From an uncultured bacterium (GTDB lineage: Bacteria > Bacillota > Clostridia > Lachnospirales > Lachnospiraceae), in contig CAJMQE010000117.1 of assembly GCA_905215405.1 (NCBI GenBank), positions 1 through 9,785 of the forward strand: a stretch of DNA of 9,785 bases, written 5' to 3'. Positions 1-5,849 of this stretch are shown here, piece after piece; the stretch's first letter is position 1; each line of letters starts with the position of its first letter. A program made the position numbers and the translations under genes. A model generated the notes under the pieces. It saw only the letters and a program-made list of their open reading frames with translations. It made no database searches and was not told the origin of the DNA.

Positions 1-108
1 AATATCGCAAACGATACTAACTTCTCTTTGAATCCTTAACTTAACACCATTGAGTACTGACTACCGGAGTTTTTCCAATCATGATCTGTAGGTTCAGACG
101 CTCCCTAC
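1..108. other. Left-edge noncoding stretch, nothing assignable
   Basis: This is the region downstream of the last minus-strand gene. It contains a small perfect dyad (TATCG-CAAA-CGATA, positions 3-16) and a 5-bp stem (GTAGG at 88-92 with CCTAC at 104-108), but neither is followed by a T-run on the minus strand. I therefore cannot call a terminator for the operon ending at 109. I see no RNA gene or start of another gene. Confidence 0.3.
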
Positions 109-912
109 TTAATTGCTAATATAAGTTTTCCCAGCTGTATCCATCTGTTGCACCGATACTGCTTCAATAAAATAAAATTCTCCCATAGATAGATCGCAAC
201 CTTTTTTTATAATGCCCTGCACACTGATCCAGCTGTCTGCATGCTGCAACTGCGAAAGATCCTGATCGGACATAATTTCAAAATCTACAAATCCACCTGT
301 ACAGTATGGGCAGGTCGGTCCATTTCTTCCTATAAATACATAGGGTGAAAAATCGAGATAGAACCCTTCTATCTGAACGGTCTTTCCTTCATATTTATCA
401 ATGTTCATATACCAGTCATTGATCTGTGTCATGTATAGATTATCACCGACCGTGATGTCTATTCCATGTTCCTGTACATAATTTTTGTCCGTGGAAAAAT
501 CACATGGATAGTAGGCCGTATTTCGGACCTCACAATGCTGGCTGCGGTATTCTTCAGGCAGTTCCGCCGGAAGATCCTGATCAATCGAGGATTCTGTGCC
601 ACTGTTCAGATACTCTATGATCTCCTGATCTGAAAGTCCATTGTTGTCATCATCCAGATTGCTAGTTGTTCCTCCGGTCACATTTGCATCATCTGCTACT
701 GTCCACAGCGGAGCTACTGTACTACTATCATCTGCATCAGTTTCTGACTGCCTGGCATTTTCATCATTCTGACTTTGTGCCTCACTGACCTTTGCCGCAC
801 TTGCATTCTTTGCATGATTATAATCACATCCCGATAACAAAGTTGTGTTAAACAATATGCCACAAAACAGTACCATTGATATCTTCATAGGTAGTCTGCC
901 ATCCTTTTTCAT
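109..912 (-). CDS. Lipoprotein with C-terminal YcgQ-like (COG3689-type) domain, paralog of the 4423-5025 gene
   Basis: Predicted 267-aa surface lipoprotein. Residues 9-28 form a hydrophobic signal ending in a lipobox (L-L-S-G-C, lipidated Cys29). A low-complexity Ser/Asp/Thr linker follows to about residue 85, then a D-D-D-N-N-G-L-S-D-Q-E stretch (87-97) resembling an EF-hand or thrombospondin-3 calcium loop. The C-terminal domain (about 155-260) has the pattern 'I-N-x-x-Y-x-N-x-x-x-Y-x-G-K-T-V-x-I-E-G-F-Y', then C-P-Y-C (201-204), then a W-I-x-V-x-G strand. The same layout occurs in the lipoprotein at 4423-5025 and, from memory, in the C-terminal domain of YcgQ/TIGR03943 proteins, a family that often accompanies zinc genes. 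The start ATG directly abuts the TAA of the upstream znuA-like gene, with GGAGG inside that gene's last codons, so the two are translationally coupled. Molecular function is unknown; a metal-binding or ZnuA-assisting role is inference. Confidence 0.8.
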   Translation of the reverse strand: MKKDGRLPMKISMVLFCGILFNTTLLSGCDYNHAKNASAAKVSEAQSQNDENARQSETDADDSSTVAPLWTVADDANVTGGTTSNLDDDNNGLSDQEIIEYLNSGTESSIDQDLPAELPEEYRSQHCEVRNTAYYPCDFSTDKNYVQEHGIDITVGDNLYMTQINDWYMNIDKYEGKTVQIEGFYLDFSPYVFIGRNGPTCPYCTGGFVDFEIMSDQDLSQLQHADSWISVQGIIKKGCDLSMGEFYFIEAVSVQQMDTAGKTYISN

Positions 913-1989
913 TTAATTTAAAGCCTCCTGAAGTGTTGATACGTTTGCCTCCATCAGATCGAGATAGGTGACACCTGCTTCAAAATCCTTCTTGCTGACA
1001 TTGTGGACCGCATTTAACAACGCACTTTTTGCACCAGTCGCATTGCAAATAGAATTGCACATTTTCTCGTTTGACATTTCTATATGAAATACAACAGGTA
1101 TCTGATCTTCCTTTACTTTATCGATCAAAAACTTAACTGTTGCCGCACTGGCTTCTGTTTCTGTTGAGCATCCTGGAAATGCAGCATAGTAAGTAAGACC
1201 ATAAGCATCCACAAAATAACGGAATGGGAATCGATCCCCGACTATAATCTCTTTTCTCGCTACATGATCCACAACATTCTGGAATTCCTGGTCGAGATTA
1301 TCCAGTTTTGCTAGGTACTGCTGTGTATTTGCCTGATAATCTGCTGCATGAGCGGGATCTACTTCACATAGATTGTTACAGAGTTTTTGTACAATCAGTT
1401 TTGCATTTTGGGGTGATGTCCATACATGTTCATCATATTCTACTGCATCTGCATCATCTTCTCCTTCATCCTCATCCGGCATCATTCCTTCTACTGTCTC
1501 TTCCTCTACCAGACTGACACAATCCATAAGTGTTACGACCTTCATATTGGACTGATCGACAGAGTCCATAATATTAGCGACCCATTCATCGGAATCTCCG
1601 CCTACATAAACGAACATATCCGCTTCATTGATTTCCTTGATGTCCTGAGGCGTTGGTTCGTAGGAATGTGTTTCAGACCCTGGTGTTACAAGCATCTTCA
1701 GATTCAGATGATCGCCTCCGATCTGTCTTAAGAAATCATATTCTGGAAAAATAGTTGCTACGACATTTACTTTTCCTGTACTATCCGCATCGGTTGTATT
1801 TACATCATTTGCGGATGTATCTGTTACATTGGTTCCTGTCTCTGCCTGCTTTCCACAGCCTGCAAATAGTAACATAACTGCCATTAGCAGCCCTGTCAGA
1901 AGAACAGTCAGAACTGTTTTCTTACATTTCCCAGTTTTTTTCGTTCTGGTGTTATCATTGATTCGTTTCTCTTGCTTCATATTTTTCAT
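913..1989 (-). CDS. ZnuA/AdcA-type zinc-binding lipoprotein with an acidic loop (second copy)
   Basis: Predicted 358-aa substrate-binding lipoprotein of a cluster A-I (ZnuA/PsaA) ABC importer. A basic N-terminus and hydrophobic segment (25-44) end in the lipobox L-F-A-G-C (Cys45). Family signatures are H-S-Y-E-P-T-P-Q-D (first His ligand, His108), D-E-H-V-W-T-S-P (second His ligand, His188) and the C-terminal A-T-G-A-K region. The loop before His188, usually His-rich in zinc members, is here Asp/Glu-rich (about 171-187) and lacks His. Where most relatives carry the third His (H-x-A-F-x-Y) this protein has G-D-R-F-P-F-R-Y, so Arg253 replaces it. I chose ATG 1989 because it has GGAGG 5 nt upstream; the 24 codons further upstream in frame have no such site. 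No permease or ATPase gene follows, so it probably feeds the ZnuCB encoded at 4998-6558. It sits 64 nt after a small membrane-protein gene. Confidence 0.9.
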   Translation of the reverse strand: MKNMKQEKRINDNTRTKKTGKCKKTVLTVLLTGLLMAVMLLFAGCGKQAETGTNVTDTSANDVNTTDADSTGKVNVVATIFPEYDFLRQIGGDHLNLKMLVTPGSETHSYEPTPQDIKEINEADMFVYVGGDSDEWVANIMDSVDQSNMKVVTLMDCVSLVEEETVEGMMPDEDEGEDDADAVEYDEHVWTSPQNAKLIVQKLCNNLCEVDPAHAADYQANTQQYLAKLDNLDQEFQNVVDHVARKEIIVGDRFPFRYFVDAYGLTYYAAFPGCSTETEASAATVKFLIDKVKEDQIPVVFHIEMSNEKMCNSICNATGAKSALLNAVHNVSKKDFEAGVTYLDLMEANVSTLQEALN

Positions 1990-2053
1990 AATTACCTCCA
2001 TGCTACGACTATTCATTTCAATGAAAACTCCGGCAACATTTTGCCGTCCGAAG

Positions 2054-2356
2054 TCAATCATTTAGCCGTACCTTGTCATTTACAAGAGAATGTCCTGTAA
2101 TAAACAGAGGTGTCCTTTTGCATTTCTTCTGTATTCTGATCACAATAAAGGTCAGAAGAATTCCAGCTTCCAATGCAGTCTGCAGTACTTTCAACATGCT
2201 ATCCGCATTCTTTAACTGCAAACAGATCTGGCAATCATGCCCTGTACACGAATGTGCCAGATGGGTATAAAAGTAGATTCCTGAACATAAAAAAACGGAA
2301 AGTAAAAGAATAGCCAGTACCACAGATATTGTTCTTTTCTGTCTGTTCTGTTTCAT
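2054..2356 (-). CDS. Small two-TM membrane protein with external His/Cys motif
   Basis: Predicted 100-aa protein, family name unknown to me. A Lys/Arg-rich start is followed by a hydrophobic segment (about 9-30), then H-L-A-H-S-C-T-G-H-D-C-Q-I-C (32-45) with three His and three Cys, then a second hydrophobic stretch (about 62-76) and a basic tail (K-K-C-K-R). By the positive-inside rule the His/Cys motif should face outward. The motif looks like a metal site and the neighbours are zinc genes; I recall similar short proteins beside znu genes in other Clostridia, but cannot verify this here. The ATG has AAGGA 6 nt upstream (plus-strand site near 2363-2367). The 64-nt gap to the next gene contains a small hairpin (2031-2046). 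A zinc-delivery or zinc-sensing role is inference; a plain heavy-metal-scavenging role is also possible. Confidence 0.75.
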   Translation of the reverse strand: MKQNRQKRTISVVLAILLLSVFLCSGIYFYTHLAHSCTGHDCQICLQLKNADSMLKVLQTALEAGILLTFIVIRIQKKCKRTPLFITGHSLVNDKVRLND

Positions 2357-2626
2357 ATGCCATCCTTCTTTCCGTCCTACTCTGTCTTAGTTATCTTATT
2401 CACAAGCCCACTTTCTTATGTGTTGCTATCTATTTCTAATTGAGTGCTAGTATTTATTCCATATGTGTTACTATTAATTTTTTATGTTATTGCTGATATG
2501 TTATCGCTTCTATGTTATTGATTCCACATTATTGATTCCACGTTATTGATTCTGTGTTATTGATTCCACATTATTGATTCCACATTATTCATTTTATGTG
2601 TTTCCACTTTTTCAGGCTTTTCACAT
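2357..2626. other. Intergenic gap with no evident promoter
   Basis: These 270 bases separate the GTPase gene from the small membrane-protein gene. I found no convincing -35/-10 pair and no copy of the TGCAAAC-N-GTTTGCA palindrome on the minus strand, so genes 2356 to 109 may be transcribed by read-through from the promoter at 3998-4026. I also see no T-run hairpin that would stop such read-through. Most of the right half is the 14-bp repeat array listed separately. Confidence 0.4.
2483..2594. repeat. 14-bp tandem repeat, eight units
   Basis: Eight consecutive 14-bp units with consensus near CACATTATTGATTC. The last six (2511-2594) are best conserved and the first two (2483-2510) are decayed. 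A further degenerate unit may follow at 2595-2608. The unit is not a multiple of three and lies in noncoding DNA 32 bases downstream of the GTPase stop codon. Confidence 0.9.
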
Positions 2627-3757
2627 CTATCTGATCAGACATGCATTTAATCTCTGCTCAATCATCTTCTGATCATATCCCCGTCCAATAAATACGATTT
2701 GATTCATCCTGTCCCCATAGACTTCATCCCAATCATCGAGCACATCCGGATACTGTGCAAATACTTCCTGCCGTTCCTTTTCTGGAAATGCTGCGATCCA
2801 GTTGGACATAGGCGTTACAGATGCATTTCTGCCCGCCTGCTCAAATAACTGTACTTTTTTATTGTCCTGTTCGAACCAGATATATCCTTTGGCGCGAATC
2901 AGCGTTTCTGGATAATCCTGCTCCACAAATTCCATAAATCTAGTCTGGTCCAGTGGTATTCTATTCTCATACACAAATGAAGTGATACCATATTCAGCAT
3001 GGACACCATTTTCCTTATGTCCGCCTGCTTCCTGCTGGTTGTGGGCCAGAAGTGCTTTTGCCGTAGTGGAAGAATCACTGACCTGTGCATAATCAAAAAG
3101 TTTTCTGTCCACGATTTTATCTGCGCTGACCGTTCCATGAGTTGTTTCTATGATCTCTGCCTCAGGCTGCAGATCCCGTATCACCCGCTTTACCCGTTCA
3201 ATCTGATTTTTGTCCAACAAGTCACATTTATTTAAAAGAATGACATTACAGAATTCGATCTGATCCACGACCAGATTGATGATATCCGGATCATCATCAT
3301 CTGCATCCTGTTCATCTGTATTATCCTCAAGATCACATAAAAATTCACTGTAGATCCTATCAGCATCTACCACCGTCACAATCGAGTCCAGATAAAATTC
3401 ATCTGCTTTTTCTTCTACCTGATATGCTAAAAATGCTTCTGCAATCGAGGATGGGCTACTGATTCCCGACGCTTCCACCAATACCGCATCCACCGTATCC
3501 ATTTTGCAAACTTCTTCTACCTGCTGCATAAATTCATCACGAAGCGTGCAACAGATACAACCATTTTGTAACTCGATCATCTGATTTTCTTGTGGCAGGC
3601 CATTTTCCCTGATCAGCGCCGCATCAATATTGACGGCTCCGCAATCATTGACAATCACCGCTACTTTCTTATCCTGTTCCTGTTCAAGGAGATGATTCAT
3701 CAAAGTCGTCTTTCCTGAACCCAGATAGCCTGTTAATAATGTTACCGGCTTTCTCAT
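2627..3757 (-). CDS. COG0523/CobW-family GTPase, putative zinc metallochaperone
   Basis: Predicted 376-aa cytoplasmic P-loop GTPase of the G3E family. The Walker A motif G-Y-L-G-S-G-K-T-T is at 10-18, the family's metal-binding C-x-C-C motif (N-G-C-I-C-C) at 67-70, a Walker B/switch region V-L-V-E-A-S-G at 92-98, and guanine-specificity N-K-C-D at 176-179. A CobW C-terminal domain follows (about 255-374). Zur-regulated members (B. subtilis YciC/ZagA, ZNG1 types) deliver zinc to client enzymes during shortage. An unusual acidic stretch (about 142-158, E-D-N-T-D-E-Q-D-A-D-D-D-D-P-D) sits between the switch region and N-K-C-D; it may be a lineage insertion. I chose ATG 3757, with GGAGG 5 nt upstream; an in-frame TTG at 3769 lies at that site itself and is unlikely. 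It follows rpmG by 28 nt in one transcription unit behind a Zur-type promoter, which supports a zinc rather than cobalt or nitrile-hydratase role. Confidence 0.93.
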   Translation of the reverse strand: MRKPVTLLTGYLGSGKTTLMNHLLEQEQDKKVAVIVNDCGAVNIDAALIRENGLPQENQMIELQNGCICCTLRDEFMQQVEEVCKMDTVDAVLVEASGISSPSSIAEAFLAYQVEEKADEFYLDSIVTVVDADRIYSEFLCDLEDNTDEQDADDDDPDIINLVVDQIEFCNVILLNKCDLLDKNQIERVKRVIRDLQPEAEIIETTHGTVSADKIVDRKLFDYAQVSDSSTTAKALLAHNQQEAGGHKENGVHAEYGITSFVYENRIPLDQTRFMEFVEQDYPETLIRAKGYIWFEQDNKKVQLFEQAGRNASVTPMSNWIAAFPEKERQEVFAQYPDVLDDWDEVYGDRMNQIVFIGRGYDQKMIEQRLNACLIR

Positions 3758-3785
3758 ATATTCCTCCAATTCCGTTTTATCAACG

Positions 3786-3935
3786 CTACTTAGTCTCTCT
3801 GTGTACTGTCATCTTTTTATCCTTACTACAATATTTTTTCACTTCCATCCGTTCCGGATGTTCTTTTTTATTTTTTGTAGTCACATAATTTCTACTGTGA
3901 CATTCCATACATTCCAATACTACTTTTTCTCTCAT
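3786..3935 (-). CDS. rpmG: Ribosomal protein bL33, Cys-depleted zinc-sparing paralog
   Basis: This 49-aa protein matches bL33 over its full length: M-R-E-K-V-V-L-E-C-M-E-C start, R-N-Y-V-T-T-K-N-K-K-E-H-P-E-R core and H-R-E-T-K end. Zinc-binding L33 carries two C-x-x-C pairs. Here the first is intact (Cys9, Cys12) but the second is C-S-K-D (Cys36, Asp39), so the fourth ligand is lost. In the family, such C-minus forms replace the zinc form when zinc is scarce and are repressed by Zur. It is first in its operon, directly behind two candidate Zur operators, with AGGAG 8 nt before the ATG, and is followed 28 nt later by the GTPase gene. A zinc-binding copy would be expected elsewhere in the genome. 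Confidence 0.93.
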   Translation of the reverse strand: MREKVVLECMECHSRNYVTTKNKKEHPERMEVKKYCSKDKKMTVHRETK

Positions 3936-3975
3936 ATCTATTTCTCCTGTCTATTGCTTCTGCTATAACTTAATT

Positions 3976-4048
3976 TGCAATCTGTTTGCATTTTTAAATA
4001 TTAGCACCACTCATAACATCTGTCAACATAATTTGCAAATTGTTTGCA
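3976..4048 (-). promoter_or_regulatory. Zur-type promoter with two flanking operators, for rpmG and the GTPase
   Basis: On the minus strand TTGACA (4021-4026) and TAATAT (3998-4003) are separated by exactly 17 bp, a near-consensus sigma-A promoter with a start site near 3991. Palindromes flank it: TGCAAATTGTTTGCA at 4034-4048, upstream of -35, and TGCAATCTGTTTGCA at 3976-3990, at the start of the transcript. Both fit a 7-1-7 dyad TGCAAAC-N-GTTTGCA. The same arrangement precedes the Fur-family gene, so assignment to Zur is strong inference. Bound repressor at both sites could block polymerase or form a bridge across about 5.5 helical turns. Confidence 0.82.
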
Positions 4049-4114
4049 TTTTTATAATTTTCTTCCGTCCCGCACTATTAAGGCAACACAATACCAGTAT
4101 TTGGATAATCAAAC

Positions 4115-4240
4115 CAACATCCACGCGAACCATGCCAATATCCTTAAGAACAATACCAATATCCTTGAGAACTATGCCAATATCCACGCGAACGATGCTA
4201 ACATCCTTGAGAACCATGCCAACATCCTTGAGAACCATGC
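4115..4240. repeat. 21-bp tandem repeat, six units in an A-B-B-A-B-B order
   Basis: Six units of exactly 21 bp, starting at 4115, 4136, 4157, 4178, 4199 and 4220. Units 1 and 4 carry the core ATCCACGCGAAC; units 2, 3, 5 and 6 carry ATCCTTGAGAAC or ATCCTTAAGAAC. This gives a 63-bp higher-order period. The array lies between the znu-operon terminator and the rpmG promoter, so it is probably untranscribed or little transcribed on the minus strand. Being a multiple of three, it keeps frames open on both strands, which creates spurious ORFs with seven-residue repeats. Confidence 0.92.
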
Positions 4241-4244
4241 CAAT

Positions 4245-4285
4245 AAAAAAATCCGCCGTCCGTATGAACAGACAGCAGATTTTTT
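4245..4285 (-). terminator. Intrinsic terminator of the znuACB-lipoprotein operon
   Basis: The arms around 4245-4261 and 4269-4285 form a long stem with a short loop. Read on the minus strand the arms pair fully, using three G-U wobbles, and the 3' arm ends in a T-run (plus-strand A-run 4245-4251). Read on the plus strand the same three positions are C-A mismatches, so the element favours minus-strand termination. It lies about 140 nt after the lipoprotein stop codon and isolates the znu operon from the next promoter. Confidence 0.8.
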
Positions 4286-4317
4286 ATTCTACATATTATT
4301 TTTATTACCTATATAAA

Positions 4318-4362
4318 CATTTACTATATAATCATTTACTATATATTCATTCACTATATCCA
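4318..4362. repeat. 15-bp tandem repeat, three units
   Basis: Three units of CATTTACTATATAAT-like sequence (4318-4332, 4333-4347, 4348-4362), with the last one drifting. They lie in the AT-rich 3' untranslated stretch between the lipoprotein stop (4423) and the terminator. I see nothing else in 4286-4422. Confidence 0.75.
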
Positions 4363-4422
4363 ATTACTGCACGTTAATTTATTTGCAATTCAAGCATTTT
4401 GTATGCCTAATTTATCTATCTA

Positions 4423-5025
4423 TTAATTTGCAACCACTTCGTTGCCTCTTGTCTCCATTTTTGTGACACTGGCAGCACTGATCGTCAGATAGCTGACTCC
4501 GTTTTCTTGATATTCCGTCAGCACACCTGTTACTTCGATCCAATCATTATCAGAAAGCCCTTCCGTATTTCCAATAAATTCGAATCCACACATATTTCCA
4601 TCATTTCCACAGCACCCTGGCCCGACACGATAAACATAATAATATGTCGTTCCCGTTGATTCCAGATGATCCGCCTGATACATGCCCTGTATCTTTATGG
4701 TCTTGCCAATATAGGATTTTGGATTAATATAGATTTCATTGATCCACGACACATACATCTTCTCTGTAATCGTGATCATATTTTCGTAATCCGGCTGAAG
4801 CACCTGTGCTTCTTCTGTTACATTTGCAACCGTTTCCACTTGCGTATCTGCTATGCCTGAGAATTCCGAATCAGTCTGTGTGACCTGTTGTTCTGTCATA
4901 CTATCTTCTACCTTGTTCTCTCTTCCAGTTCCGATTCCCGAGACCTTTTTGTTCCCGGAACAGCCTGTCAACAGAAACAATGCTAAAATCCCTAAAATTA
5001 GTGCCTTTTTTCTCTTCTGAACCAT
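4423..5025 (-). CDS. Lipoprotein with YcgQ-like (COG3689-type) domain at the end of the znu operon
   Basis: Predicted 200-aa surface lipoprotein: basic start M-V-Q-K-R-K-K, hydrophobic 8-18, lipobox L-L-T-G-C with lipidated Cys22, a polar linker to about residue 80, then one domain (about 85-190). That domain has W-I-N-E-I-Y-I-N-P-K-S-Y-I-G-K-T-I-K-I-Q-G-M-Y, a Cys cluster G-C-C-G-x-x-G-x-x-C (138-146) and D-W-I-E-V-T-G-V-L. The layout resembles the C-terminal OB-like domain of YcgQ/TIGR03943 proteins, here without the usual N-terminal membrane part (family call from memory). It is clearly related to the lipoprotein at 109-912. The start ATG 5025 lies inside znuB (28-nt overlap), which implies translational coupling. 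An upstream in-frame ATG (5091) would destroy the signal peptide. Operon position suggests a partner of ZnuA or a zinc-binding surface protein; no activity can be assigned. Confidence 0.85.
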   Translation of the reverse strand: MVQKRKKALILGILALFLLTGCSGNKKVSGIGTGRENKVEDSMTEQQVTQTDSEFSGIADTQVETVANVTEEAQVLQPDYENMITITEKMYVSWINEIYINPKSYIGKTIKIQGMYQADHLESTGTTYYYVYRVGPGCCGNDGNMCGFEFIGNTEGLSDNDWIEVTGVLTEYQENGVSYLTISAASVTKMETRGNEVVAN

Positions 5026-5849
5026 TCCATAACTCTGCCTTTCACCATTCCAATAACTACAAAAATAACAAATGCCACGATATTGACGCATACAATACTC
5101 GCTCCTGTCGGCGTAGACTGCTTATAGGAAATCAGCATACCGATCAGAAAACAGATGACAGATACAAATACTGAGCATATGATGACCGACTTATAACGTT
5201 TGCATACTCTCATAGATGTCAGTGATGGGAATATGATCAAACTGGAAATCAGCAGTGCCCCCATCATCCTCATGCCAAGTACGACCGTCACGGCAGTCAG
5301 AATTGCAAGAATCATATTATAAATCCCTGCTCTGGTTCCGGTCGCACGGGTAAATGTCTCATCGAATGTAACTGCAAATATTCTGTTATAAAAAAGCAGA
5401 TACAGTACAATGACGATCATCGACAATATTTTACTGATCTGCGCATCTGACTCGCTCAGTGCAAGAATACTGCCGAACATATAATTACAAACATCTGTAT
5501 TCATACCAGTCGTCAGAGATACTGTCATAACACCAACTGCCAGCGAACCACTGCAGACTATGGCAATTGCTGCATCCCCTTTCAGTTTCCCAGAATCATT
5601 GAGTCTGAGCAGTAAGAAGGCTGCTACTACACAAGCTGGAATTGCGACCTGAAGTGGTGCTGCATTAAATGCCGTTGCAATTGCAAGTGCTGCGAATCCA
5701 ACATGGGAGAGTCCATCTCCAATCATGGAATACCGCTTTAATACCAGACTGACACCGAGCAAGGATGCACAAAGCGATACCAGCAGCCCTACTGTCATTG
5801 CTCTGACCATAAATGGATAAGAAAGCATTTCTTTAAAAATACTAAGCAT
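4998..5849 (-). CDS. znuB: Zinc ABC transporter permease ZnuB
   Basis: A 283-aa integral membrane protein of the ABC-3 family (ZnuB/AdcB/MntB type), forming the channel for zinc from ZnuA to the cytoplasm. It has about eight hydrophobic segments. Conserved features are the M-I-G-D-G-L-S-H-V-G-F-A motif (42-53), a cytoplasmic region F-D-E-T-F-T-R-A-T-G (162-171), and G-M-R-M-M-G-A-L-L-I-S-S-L-I-I-F-P (192-208). S-T-P-T-G-A-S-I-V near 245-253 is also typical. I chose ATG 5849 because GGAGG lies 8 nt upstream. The in-frame ATG at 5864 sits at that ribosome site, and codons further upstream lie inside znuC. The start overlaps the znuC stop by 8 nt and the end overlaps the next lipoprotein gene by 28 nt. 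Confidence 0.95.
   Translation of the reverse strand: MLSIFKEMLSYPFMVRAMTVGLLVSLCASLLGVSLVLKRYSMIGDGLSHVGFAALAIATAFNAAPLQVAIPACVVAAFLLLRLNDSGKLKGDAAIAIVCSGSLAVGVMTVSLTTGMNTDVCNYMFGSILALSESDAQISKILSMIVIVLYLLFYNRIFAVTFDETFTRATGTRAGIYNMILAILTAVTVVLGMRMMGALLISSLIIFPSLTSMRVCKRYKSVIICSVFVSVICFLIGMLISYKQSTPTGASIVCVNIVAFVIFVVIGMVKGRVMEWFRREKRH

Noticed and set aside
2031..2046. CGGCAA-CATT-TTGCCG hairpin as terminator or operator
   Set aside because: It has no T-run and does not match the Zur dyad; it is only a small stem between the small membrane-protein gene and the second znuA.
1990..2061. Longer start for the ZnuA-like gene (24 more codons)
   Set aside because: It lacks a ribosome site, overlaps the upstream gene, and puts extra residues before the signal peptide; ATG 1989 has GGAGG.
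3758..3769. TTG start for the GTPase
   Set aside because: The TTG is part of the ribosome site itself; ATG 3757 is correctly spaced.
4023..4238. Minus-strand frame with M-V-L-K-D-V-G repeats
   Set aside because: Same 21-bp array in another frame; it has no ribosome site and its end covers the rpmG promoter.
4044..4316. Plus-strand frame of 90 codons with seven-residue A-N-I-L-E-N-H-like repeats
   Set aside because: It would start at TTG inside a Zur operator, has no ribosome site, and its repeats are only the 21-bp DNA array read in frame; other frames and the minus strand show the same effect.
2483..4362. CRISPR-like arrays
   Set aside because: The repeats are contiguous 14-21 bp units with no unique spacers and no cas genes.
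4378..4450. TTGCAA-containing sequences resembling Zur operators
   Set aside because: They match only half of the dyad, lie at the 3' end of the lipoprotein gene or after it, and have no promoter elements beside them.
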